Origin: Burkholderia sp052045245 | GTDB taxonomy: Bacteria > Pseudomonadota > Gammaproteobacteria > Burkholderiales > Burkholderiaceae | Reading direction: 5' to 3' | Length of the DNA: 64,000 nucleotides | Assembly (NCBI RefSeq): GCF_052045245.1 | Contig: NZ_JBQEON010000019.1 | Location: 74,969-138,968 of the forward strand | Shown: positions 17,347-24,735 of the stretch, one piece after another | Layout: each line of letters opens with the position of its first letter | Numbering within the stretch: position 1 is the stretch's first letter | The notes under the pieces: generated by a model | What the model saw: only the letters and a program-made list of their open reading frames with translations | Databases searched by the model: none | What the model was told of the DNA's origin: nothing | Program-made: the position numbers and the translations under genes

Positions 17347-19329
17347 ATGGACCTCTCCTCGACCAAGCCCGTCGGCCCGGCCGACCGCACGGTGCGCCCG
17401 CGCATCTGGGCGATGGGCATCAGCCGCCTGCGCGACCTGTTTCGCGAGATCGCCGGCGAATTCGACGAACGCGCCGACGTGCGCATCGTCACGCGCGCCT
17501 ACGAAGACGCGCTGAGCGCGATCGCGGAGGCCGGCACGGCGCGGCCCGACGTGATCGTCGCGGCCGGCTCGAACGGCGGCTTCCTGAAAACGCGCGCGCA
17601 GGTGCCGGTCGTGGTCGTGTCGCCGACCGGCTTCGACGTGATGCAGGCGCTCGCCCGTGCCCGGCGCGACGCGTCGCGGATCGCGCTCGTCAGCGCCGGC
17701 GAGACGCCGCCCGAAGTGCGCCGCTTCGTCGCCGCCTACGGCCTCGACGTGCAGTTTGCGTCATATCAGTCCGCGCAGGAAGCGGAAGCCTGCGTGCACG
17801 ACCTGCACGACCGCGGCATCGAGACGATCGTCGGGCCGGGCCTCGTCACCGATCTCGCGGCAAGCGCCGGCATGGGCGCGGTGTTCCTGTATTCGCACGC
17901 GTCGGTGCGCAAGGCGGTCGAGACGGCGCTCGAAGTCGCGTATGCGACGCACGCCGAGGCGTTTCGCCGCCAGCGGCTCGACACCCTGTTGCAGCACCTG
18001 CGCGACGGCGTGGTCGCGCTCGATGCGCGCGGTCGCGTCGAGGCGATCAACGAACGGCTCGCGTCGGCGCTCGGGGTCGAACCCGCGGCGGCCGTCGGCC
18101 GCGCGCTGGTCGATCTGCGGCCCGAGCTGCGCACGCTGCGCGGCGAGGACGGCGACGCGCTCGCGACCGTGCGCGGCGTGCGCTACGTCGTGCATCGCGG
18201 GCCGCTCGTCGATCGCGGCGTGACGTCGGGCAGCGTGCTGACGTTCCAGGAATCGCGCGCCGTCGAACGGCTCGACCGCGCGCTGCGCTCGCAGCCGAAC
18301 ACGCAGCAGTTCGCGGCGCGCTACGCGCTCGACGATGTGGTCGGCGCATCCGCACCGATGGCGCGGGTGCGCGATCTCGTGCGCCGCTATGCGAAATCCG
18401 ATGCGACCGTGCTCGTGCTCGGCGAAAGCGGCACCGGCAAGGAAATGATCGCGCAGAGCCTGCACGCGCTGTCCGTGCGGCGCAGCTATCCGTTCGTCGC
18501 GATCAACTGCGGCGCGTTTCCCGAGGCACTGCTCGAGAGCGAGCTGTTCGGTTACGAGGAAGGCGCGTTCACCGGCGCGCGGCGCGGCGGCAAGACCGGA
18601 CTGTTCGAAGCCGCGCACCGCGGCACGCTGTTTCTCGACGAAATCGGCGAGATGCCGCCGTCGCTGCAAAGCCGGCTGCTGCGCGTGCTGCAGGAGCGCG
18701 AGGTGATCCGCCTCGGCTCGACCGAGCCGATCCGCATCGACGTGCGCGTGATCGCCGCGACGCACCGGCCGCTGCTCGCGGCGGTCGAAGCCGGCACGTT
18801 CCGCGCCGACCTCTATTACCGCCTCAACATCCTCAACATCGGGCTGCCGCCGCTGCGCGAGCGCGCCGCCGACATTCCGGCGCTCGCCGCCACGCTGCTC
18901 GTGCAGGCCGCGCGGCGCGAGCAGCGGCTGGCCGAACGCGTGCGCGAGACCGGCGATGCGATGCGCGTGCTCGACGCGACGCAGGCGACACTCGCGCGCT
19001 ACCGCTGGCCCGGCAACGTGCGGGAACTGCAGAACGTGGTCGAGCGGATCGCGGTGGAGCTGGCCGAGGAAGTCGACGAGAACGATCCGGGCGCCGCGTG
19101 CGCTGCGCTTGCGCCGGACGCGCTGCAGGCGATCGCGCCCGAGCTGTTCGCGGCGCCGCCCGATGCGGCCGACGCCGAGGATGTGCAGACCCTCCACGCG
19201 CGCCGCCGCCGCGCGGAAGCCGACGAGATCCGCGCGGTGCTCGACGCGTGCGGCGGCGACCGCGACCGCGCGTGCGCGATGCTCGGCATCAGCAAGACGA
19301 CGCTGTGGCGGAAGCTGTCGGCGAAATAA
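17347..19329 (+). CDS. prpR: propionate catabolism operon activator PrpR
   Basis: A 660-residue sigma-54 activator. The N-terminal PrpR_N sensing domain (about residues 20-200), which in the family binds 2-methylcitrate, is followed by a PAS-like segment (about 215-310), the AAA+ domain (Walker A GESGTGKE at about 359; the sigma-54 contact loop GAFTGA at about 407), and a Fis-type helix-turn-helix at the C-terminus (ACAMLGISKTTLWRKL). It is divergent from prpB with 170 bases between starts. It should turn on prpBC-acnD-prpF when propionate is used. Confidence 0.95.
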   Translation: MDLSSTKPVGPADRTVRPRIWAMGISRLRDLFREIAGEFDERADVRIVTRAYEDALSAIAEAGTARPDVIVAAGSNGGFLKTRAQVPVVVVSPTGFDVMQALARARRDASRIALVSAGETPPEVRRFVAAYGLDVQFASYQSAQEAEACVHDLHDRGIETIVGPGLVTDLAASAGMGAVFLYSHASVRKAVETALEVAYATHAEAFRRQRLDTLLQHLRDGVVALDARGRVEAINERLASALGVEPAAAVGRALVDLRPELRTLRGEDGDALATVRGVRYVVHRGPLVDRGVTSGSVLTFQESRAVERLDRALRSQPNTQQFAARYALDDVVGASAPMARVRDLVRRYAKSDATVLVLGESGTGKEMIAQSLHALSVRRSYPFVAINCGAFPEALLESELFGYEEGAFTGARRGGKTGLFEAAHRGTLFLDEIGEMPPSLQSRLLRVLQEREVIRLGSTEPIRIDVRVIAATHRPLLAAVEAGTFRADLYYRLNILNIGLPPLRERAADIPALAATLLVQAARREQRLAERVRETGDAMRVLDATQATLARYRWPGNVRELQNVVERIAVELAEEVDENDPGAACAALAPDALQAIAPELFAAPPDAADAEDVQTLHARRRRAEADEIRAVLDACGGDRDRACAMLGISKTTLWRKLSAK

Positions 19330-19383
19330 GCTCGGGCGGGATGCACGCGACCGGGGCGTGACGCGCCGGGACGCACCCCGCCG

Positions 19384-20013
19384 TCAATCGGCCTTGTGAT
19401 AGTGGCGGTACGCCTTCGCGCGATTGCCGCACGACGACATCGAACACCAGCGGCGGCTGCCGTTCTTGCTGTCGTCGATGAACAGCCACTGGCATGCGTC
19501 GTTCGCGCAGCGCTTGACCTTCGCGAGCCGCGCGCCGCCGAGCAGGTCGGTTGCCGACCACAATACCGGGCTCAACAGCCCGGCAAGCGTCGCGCCGGCT
19601 GCCCCGATCCGCCACGCATAGCCACCGTCGATCCGCGCGAGCGCGACCCGCGGCGCCGCTTCCGCCAGAAAACCGCCCAGCAGCGCGAGATCGCCGGGTT
19701 GCGGCTCGCACCGCTCGGCCTGCGCGTGAAAGAGCCGGTACAGCGCCTCGCGCAACGCGAGCGCCCGCGCCAGCATCGCCGGCGCGTCATCCGTCGTCGT
19801 CTCTTGTACGCGAACGCGACACGCATCGGCAAGGCCGGCCGGCACGCCCGCCTGCGCGCTGCACCACGCGAACAGGTCATCCAGCGTGCCGAAGGTTTCC
19901 GTCGGCACGTCGGCGCCGCGCCAGTAAAGCGTGTTCGCGAAATCGATGCTCAACGTTTCGGACGGCGCCGGAATCAGGCAGTCCGTCGTGACGGAAGGTT
20001 GCGTTTTGCTCAT
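19384..20013 (-). CDS. CGNR zinc-finger regulator (ABATE domain)
   Basis: A 209-residue protein with an ABATE-type N-terminal domain (SIDFANTLYWRGADVPTETF) and a C-terminal CGNR zinc finger: CANDACQWLFIDDSKNG followed by RRWCSMSSCGNRAKAYRHY, giving the Cys ligands and the CGNR motif. Such proteins are thought to be DNA-binding regulators, possibly stress-responsive. I take the ATG at 20013, where the family start MSKTQPS begins; no strong ribosome binding site is visible, and the promoter-like TTGTCA with ATACGA 17 bases later would place the RNA start very close to it. Two similar palindromes flank this promoter, suggesting self-regulation. It ends 54 bases from the convergent prpR. Confidence 0.85.
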   Translation of the reverse strand: MSKTQPSVTTDCLIPAPSETLSIDFANTLYWRGADVPTETFGTLDDLFAWCSAQAGVPAGLADACRVRVQETTTDDAPAMLARALALREALYRLFHAQAERCEPQPGDLALLGGFLAEAAPRVALARIDGGYAWRIGAAGATLAGLLSPVLWSATDLLGGARLAKVKRCANDACQWLFIDDSKNGSRRWCSMSSCGNRAKAYRHYHKAD

Positions 20014-20027
20014 GACGCGATCGTATC

Positions 20028-20088
20028 TAACCACCATGCCGGTTGACAAGCGTCCGGACGGTTTCTAACATAACCATCATGGTGGTTA
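20028..20088. promoter_or_regulatory. two operator-like palindromes upstream of the CGNR gene
   Basis: TAACCACCATGCCGGTT at 20028-20044 and TAACCATCATGGTGGTTA at 20071-20088 are related near-palindromes, starting 43 bp apart. They bracket the predicted promoter of the CGNR regulator. The second is nearly perfect (TAACCA...TGGTTA). Likely operators, binding partner unproven. Confidence 0.6.
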
Positions 20089-20094
20089 CAAGAC

Positions 20095-20245
20095 GGTTTG
20101 CTGCGCTGACTTCCCCCTTCAGTTCAAGCAGCCACAGATGATCGATCGCCTTTCATATGGAGTTATCCACACCGGCCGCGGCCGTGCGTTCTACGACAGC
20201 ACGCTCGGCACGCTGCGCGACAAGCGGCTGGCATGGTGCTGGTGA
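20095..20245 (+). pseudogene. truncated upstream copy of the VOC gene 5' region
   Basis: The leader and first codons of the next gene occur here in a diverged copy. GGTTTGCTGC(G/A)CTGAC, TTCAGTTCAAG(C/G)AGCCACAG and ATGATCGATC are shared with the copy starting at 20249. The copied frame begins at 20138, reads MIDRLSYGVIHTGRGRAFYD and then keeps the reading frame of the original (STLGTLRDKRL against SALGALGYKRL) before stopping at 20245 after 35 residues. The rest of the gene is missing. It still has a start codon, but the leader has lost the AGGAG. Most likely the scar of a tandem duplication. Confidence 0.85.
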
Positions 20246-20291
20246 GCAGGTTTGCTGCACTGACGTCCCCCCTCAGTTCAAGGAGCCACAG

Positions 20292-20675
20292 ATGATCGAT
20301 CACCTTTCGTTCGGCGTTGCCCACATCGACCGCAGCCGTGCGTTCTACGACAGCGCGCTCGGTGCGCTCGGCTACAAGCGGCTGTACAGCGACGACGGAT
20401 CCCTCGGCTACGGCACCACCGAACCGGTGCTGTGGCTGCAGCGCGCGACGCGTCCGGTCGCCGCCGATCCCGATTCGGGGTTGCACGTGTCGTTCCGCGC
20501 GTCGTCGCCGGTGGAAGTCGACGCGTTCTATCGCGCCGCGCTGCAGCATGGCGGGCAGGACAACGGCGGGCCCGGCAAGCGCGAGCACTACGGCCCCGGC
20601 TACTACGCGGCGTTCGTCGTCGATCCCGACGGGTATCGGCTCGAAGCCCACTGCGAGCTGGACAACATCGTCTGA
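20292..20675 (+). CDS. VOC family protein (glyoxalase/bleomycin-resistance fold)
   Basis: A 127-residue single-domain VOC protein. The start MIDHLSFGVAHIDRSRAFYD gives the metal-ligand His and the usual SxxFY helix. The C-terminal strand AAFVVDPDGYRLEAHCE supplies the second metal-site Glu. These proteins form dimers and bind a divalent metal; reactions vary from lactoylglutathione lyase to drug binding, and the substrate cannot be read here. Start chosen at the ATG with AGGAG (20281-20285). A diverged copy of its 5' end lies directly upstream. A strong hairpin follows the gene. Confidence 0.9.
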   Translation: MIDHLSFGVAHIDRSRAFYDSALGALGYKRLYSDDGSLGYGTTEPVLWLQRATRPVAADPDSGLHVSFRASSPVEVDAFYRAALQHGGQDNGGPGKREHYGPGYYAAFVVDPDGYRLEAHCELDNIV

Positions 20676-20701
20676 TTCGCCGCGTCCGGACGCGGATGAA
20701 C

Positions 20702-20754
20702 GACAAGGGCCCCGATTCCGGGCGATGCGGAATCGGGGCCCTTGTCTTCTTTTG
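20702..20754 (+). terminator. strong hairpin terminator, probably bidirectional
   Basis: GACAAGGGCCCCGATTCC pairs perfectly with GGAATCGGGGCCCTTGTC across a 9-base loop (20702-20746), followed by TTCTTTTG. It lies 27 bases after the VOC stop, and the FAH-family gene ends at 20923 on the other strand, so it may serve both. Confidence 0.85.
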
Positions 20755-20922
20755 TCTTTACTGCATCGAGGTTCGGTTCGCGACGGTCGCCCCCGGCGAT
20801 CTTGCGGCGCGATCGGGCGGCGCGATCGGGCGGCAAGTCGGACAGCGCGGCCGGTGAGCGGCAGGTGAGCGGCCGGTTGCGCCCGCCCCCGGCCCGACCA
20901 CCAGCCCGCGCCGCGCCGACGC

Positions 20923-21771
20923 TTATTGCGCGTTGCGCGTGCTCTGCAGTTGTTCGCCGAGCCCGTCGATCCCGAGGCGCACCCTCTGGCCGGCCTTCAG
21001 GAACACCGGCGACGGCTTGATGCCCATCCCGACGCCCGGCGGCGTGCCGGTCGTGATCACGTCGCCCGGTTGCAGCGTCATGCAGCTCGACAGATACGCG
21101 ATCAGTTGCGCGACGGTGAACACCATCGTGCGCGTGTTGCCGTTCTGATAGCGGCGGCCGTCGATCTCGAGCCACAGGTCGAGGCGCTGCGGATCGGGCA
21201 CCTCGTCGCGCGTGACGAGCCACGGGCCGATCGGGCCGAACGTGTCGAAGCCCTTGCCCTTGTCCCACTGGCCGCCGCGCTCGATCTGCCACTCGCGCTC
21301 GGACACGTCGTTGACGACGCAGTAGCCGGCGACGTAATCGAGCGCGCGTGCTTCGTCCACGTCCTTGCACGTCGCGCCGATCACGACGCCCAGCTCGACC
21401 TCCCAGTCCGTCTTCACGGAGCCCTTCGGGATGTCGATGCCGTCGTTCGGGCCGCAGATCGAACTCGTCCATTTGCCGAACACCACCGGCTCCTTCGGCA
21501 CCGGCATGCCGGCTTCGGCCGCGTGGTCGGCATAGTTCAGACCAATGCCGATGAACTTGCCGACGCGTCCGACGCACGCGCCGATGCGCGGCTCGCCGGA
21601 GACGAGCGGCAGCGTGGCCGGATCGATCGCGCGCAGGCGCGCGAGACCGGTGTCGGACAGCGCGTCGCCGGCCAGATCCGGCACGTGCGCGGACAGGTCG
21701 CGAATCCGGCCGTCCGCGTCGAGAATACCGGGCTTTTCCTGGCCGGACGGGCCATAGCGAAGCAGTTTCAT
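20923..21771 (-). CDS. fumarylacetoacetate hydrolase (FAH) family protein
   Basis: A 282-residue FAH-fold enzyme. Residues 1-60 are the short N-terminal domain (MKLLRYGPSGQEKPGILDAD). The metal-binding acids are in KTDWEVELGVVIG (Glu-x-Glu) and, further on, the Asp in YCVVNDVSEREWQ. GKGFDTFGPIGPWLVTRDEV and LQPGDVITTGTPPGVGMG are family hallmarks. Closest in style to ureidoglycolate lyase or 2,4-diketo-3-deoxy-L-fuconate hydrolase annotations; the true substrate is open. It diverges from an IclR-type regulator 607 bp away, which may control it. Confidence 0.88.
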   Translation of the reverse strand: MKLLRYGPSGQEKPGILDADGRIRDLSAHVPDLAGDALSDTGLARLRAIDPATLPLVSGEPRIGACVGRVGKFIGIGLNYADHAAEAGMPVPKEPVVFGKWTSSICGPNDGIDIPKGSVKTDWEVELGVVIGATCKDVDEARALDYVAGYCVVNDVSEREWQIERGGQWDKGKGFDTFGPIGPWLVTRDEVPDPQRLDLWLEIDGRRYQNGNTRTMVFTVAQLIAYLSSCMTLQPGDVITTGTPPGVGMGIKPSPVFLKAGQRVRLGIDGLGEQLQSTRNAQ

Positions 21772-22378
21772 CGTGCTCAACCTCTGTTGTCGAATGTGAC
21801 AGGATACCGGCCGACGCGGCCGCTTGCGGCCACGCGCCGGACTGAATGTCGATCGTCGATGACGCGCGTCGGCGCCGTATCCGGCAGGCCGTTCGACACG
21901 CGAAGCTCGCGCGGGCGCAGCGATCGCGGCGTCGCACCGAAGTGCGACGCGCATCGAGCGGGCGGCCGCCGGTCTGCGCATCGGCGACGACGGCCCGGCA
22001 TCCGCGTCATGTGCCCGCCGGTGCCGGCGCGGCTTCATGCGCGGCCGCGCCGTCGCTGGCCCGCCACTCTTTGTACCATCGGCAGCGCGCCGTGAAATGG
22101 CCCGCGACGGATACCGACTATTGGTGCGCGTGCCGGCGTTGCATCGCAGCATCGGGACATGAATAGACAATATTCGTTGCGACCCTGTCATCGAAAACGA
22201 CACTTGATCCGTTCTTGCTCGGTAACGATCGGTAAAAACACGCTGCATTGCACACTGAAAGTTTATTGCTAAGCTCGCGCGGTTGGCACTCACATCCGCA
22301 TGCGGGCTTTCCGATTCCGCGTGCAACACCGGCCAGCGTGCGTCGCCTGCCGATCGGCAATCCCCGGACCACATAGCC
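21772..22378. other. long divergent intergenic region between the FAH gene and iclR-type gene
   Basis: 607 bp without a supportable gene. The left part is GC-rich with no clear features. The right part (about 22150-22275) is AT-richer and should contain the regulator promoter; a possible pair is TTGCAC with TAAGCT 16 bases later near 22247-22274. No convincing IclR operator could be picked by eye. Confidence 0.4.
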
Positions 22379-23203
22379 ATGATGCAAACGACCAATAACC
22401 CGCTTCCCGACAGCGACGCACGGGAGTCGATGGGCGCCGCCGATCGCTATCGCGCGCCCGCCCTCGACAAAGGCCTCGACATTCTCGAACTCCTGTCGGA
22501 GCAGAAGGAAGGACTCACCCGTACCGAGATCACGAAGGAGCTCGGCCGCAATGCGAGCGAGATCTACCGGATGCTCGAACGTCTCGTCGCACGCCGCTAC
22601 GTGATGCGCTCGAGCGGCGGCGACCGCTACACGCTTAGCCTGAAACTGTTCGCGCTCGCGCACCGCCATCCGCCGATGAACCGGTTGATCGCCGAAGCCT
22701 TGCCGCTGATGCAGCGCTTCGCCGAGGCCGCCGAACAGTCGTGCCATCTGACCGTCTACGATCGCGGCAACCTGCTCGTGATCGCACAGGTGGACGGGCC
22801 CGGCCCGTGGGGCGTATCGGTGCGGCTCGGCTCGCGCGTCGGGCTCGCCGATACCGCATCGGGCCGCGTGATGCTGTCGTTCCAGAGTGCCGAGCAGCGT
22901 GCTCACATGCTTGCCGAGCATCGCAAGGTCAAGGGCGAAACGCCGATGAACGAGCAGGAACTCGCGCACGCGTGCCAGTCCATCCGCCAGTCCGGCTACG
23001 TGCGCCAGGACAGCCGCCAGGCTTACGGCGTCACCGACCTCAGCGCGCCGCTTCTCGGCCCGTCCGGCCATGCGATCGCGGTGCTGACCTGCCCGTACAT
23101 GCGCCGGATCGACGCGCACATGGCGCCGTCGGTCGACGTGGTCGTCGCGGGGCTGCGCGATACGGCCGGCCAGCTGTCGATGTGCCGCGCGGAGACGTGC
23201 TGA
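22379..23203 (+). CDS. IclR family transcriptional regulator
   Basis: A 274-residue IclR-type regulator. The winged helix-turn-helix covers about residues 28-90 (PALDKGLDILELLSEQKEGL, TRTEITKELGRNASEIYRML), and the C-terminal effector domain about 105-265 (LADTASGRVMLSFQS). IclR proteins usually control nearby catabolic genes and bind a small pathway acid. The divergent FAH-family hydrolase is the likely target. Two adjacent ATG codons (22379, 22382) are possible starts; neither has a strong ribosome binding site, and a longer in-frame start at 22283 looks less natural. Confidence 0.92.
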   Translation: MMQTTNNPLPDSDARESMGAADRYRAPALDKGLDILELLSEQKEGLTRTEITKELGRNASEIYRMLERLVARRYVMRSSGGDRYTLSLKLFALAHRHPPMNRLIAEALPLMQRFAEAAEQSCHLTVYDRGNLLVIAQVDGPGPWGVSVRLGSRVGLADTASGRVMLSFQSAEQRAHMLAEHRKVKGETPMNEQELAHACQSIRQSGYVRQDSRQAYGVTDLSAPLLGPSGHAIAVLTCPYMRRIDAHMAPSVDVVVAGLRDTAGQLSMCRAETC

Positions 23204-23489
23204 ACGCGCGACGGCGCCGAAGCGGGTCGGCCCGGCGGACGAGCGATCCTGCGTTCGAGCGCGTCAGGCGTTCATCACGCTTGTGCGCGCAGGTCGCGCA
23301 AGCACACCGGGGCGTTCGGCGACACCGCTGCGGTGTGCGATGCGCAGCAATTTCGCGAACGCCCGCAGCGGCATTCGGCAGACCATTGCCGGCTGCGCGA
23401 GCGCTGCGCCCCCGGCGCTACGCTAAAATAGCGGCCCTCTCAAAAACTACGGCGGCCGGCTGTCGCGGGCGCCGTATCCGATGGATGTC

Positions 23490-24032
23490 ATGGCCAAACT
23501 TCTGAACGATCAAGAATTCCAGCGTTTCTCCGAACTTCAGCAGAAGCAGGCAAGCTTCACGATCACGCCCGAGGAAGCGGACGAGCTGCGCGATATCGTC
23601 GCGCGCGCGCAGCAGAAGCGCGACGATCGTGCCGCGGCGATGCTGGCGATCGAGAACTACATCGAGCAGTTCGACATCACGCCCGACGAACTCTTCTCGC
23701 CCGAGCAGATCGGCGACGCCGCGCGCACCTACGGCCTGATCACGGCCACCAAGAAGGAGCGCACGCTGCCGCCGTCGATCACGTTCAACGGCAAGCCGTA
23801 CCAATGGACGAAGACGCTCCCGGACGACGTGCGCGGCGCACTGTTCGACGCGTTTACGTCCGGCGAGTCGGTCAAGCGCTTCATCGCCATGCCGAAAGAC
23901 ACCGCACGTTGCGCACTGACGATCGCCCGCCTCGAGCGTGAAACCGGCGGCGTCTATGCCGACGCACACCTCGAGGAACTCGCGATTTCGCGCGACCAGG
24001 TGAACGACGCGGCGGCGAAACTCGCTGCGTAA
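23490..24032 (+). CDS. H-NS-like N-terminal-domain protein, uncharacterised
   Basis: A 180-residue protein. Residues 45-72 (RDDRAAAMLAIENYIEQFDI, then TPDELFSP) resemble the oligomerisation/linker part of short H-NS proteins; the true H-NS gene at 27.7 kb has IREKIEEFDITAEELGF in the same place. It lacks the TWSGRGxxPxWL DNA-binding motif and instead has a distinct C-terminal region (ITFNGKPYQWTKTLPDDVRG and more) of unknown fold. It could be a modulator that mixes with H-NS, but that is inference. Start at 23490 (MAKLLND) or three codons earlier. A -10-like TAAAAT lies at 23424. A 12-unit 23-bp repeat array begins 93 bases after its stop. Confidence 0.7.
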   Translation: MAKLLNDQEFQRFSELQQKQASFTITPEEADELRDIVARAQQKRDDRAAAMLAIENYIEQFDITPDELFSPEQIGDAARTYGLITATKKERTLPPSITFNGKPYQWTKTLPDDVRGALFDAFTSGESVKRFIAMPKDTARCALTIARLERETGGVYADAHLEELAISRDQVNDAAAKLAA

Positions 24033-24124
24033 GCACTGCCGCGGGCACGGTTCATGCGTGCCTGCACCGGCGCGCACGCCGGCCAAGGCCGGCGCCGCGC
24101 GTGCCGGAGCGCTGCGTCCGCAAG

Positions 24125-24396
24125 CTCCCGAAAAACCTCACCTTCACCTCCCGTAAGCGCTCACCATCACGTCCTGGAAAAGCTCACCTGAAGCTCCCGG
24201 AGACGCTCACCAATGCGTCCCGAACGTCCTCACCAAGGCCTCCCGCAGACGCTCACCAAGCCCTCCTGGAAAGGCTCACCAGGGTTTCCCGCAAGGGCTC
24301 ACCGGCAGTTCCCGGGAAGGCTCACCAAGCGCTCCCGTATCGGCTCACCCGACTGCTCCCGGAAAGGCTCACTCCGGGCTCCCGAAAAATCTCACC
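24125..24396 (+). repeat. 12-unit, 23-bp tandem motif array
   Basis: Twelve units with consensus CTCCCGNAAARGCTCACC (18 bp) and 5-bp variable spacers. Unit starts: 24125, 24148, 24171, 24194, 24217, 24240, 24263, 24286, 24309, 24332, 24356, 24379; the period is 23 bp except once 24. The two hexamers (CTCCCG, CTCACC) are conserved, the middle and the spacers are not. The period is not a multiple of three and there is no long open frame following it, so it is not coding. It is not a CRISPR: spacers are 5 bp. It lies in the 703-bp gap between the 23490 gene and the end of the acetyltransferase gene; the remaining 24397-24735 shows nothing further. Confidence 0.92.
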
Positions 24397-24735
24397 TTCG
24401 ACGTGTTTTCGCTGCTGCAGCCGCGAATCGCGGGAATCGGCACGCTCGAATGCGCGGCCGGAACCGCCGATACACGATGGTCGTCGACGCCGTGCAACGC
24501 GCCCGCCGCGGATGCTGCGACGCGACGCGTTCGCCTTTTACCCATGAGTCACAGCGCGTTGTTTCGCTGTGTGTATTCCGTATGCGTATGCGTAGTCGCA
24601 TTCGCCTGGCTCAGATGATTCGCATCCCAAAATACAACCAAGCCGCTCAACCACGGATGCGCGCTGCCTGCATTGCGCGTTGCATACGAAACGCGCACGA
24701 CAGGGCCACACGTTCGAGCCTGCTCCCCGGCGCGA

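Noticed and set aside
21846..22166. 106-residue frame in the FAH/IclR gap
   Set aside because: Arg/Ala-rich with no start signal or domain; typical of GC-rich non-coding sequence.
24125..24396. CRISPR array
   Set aside because: Repeats of 18 bp with 5-bp spacers are far too short for a CRISPR, and no cas gene is near.
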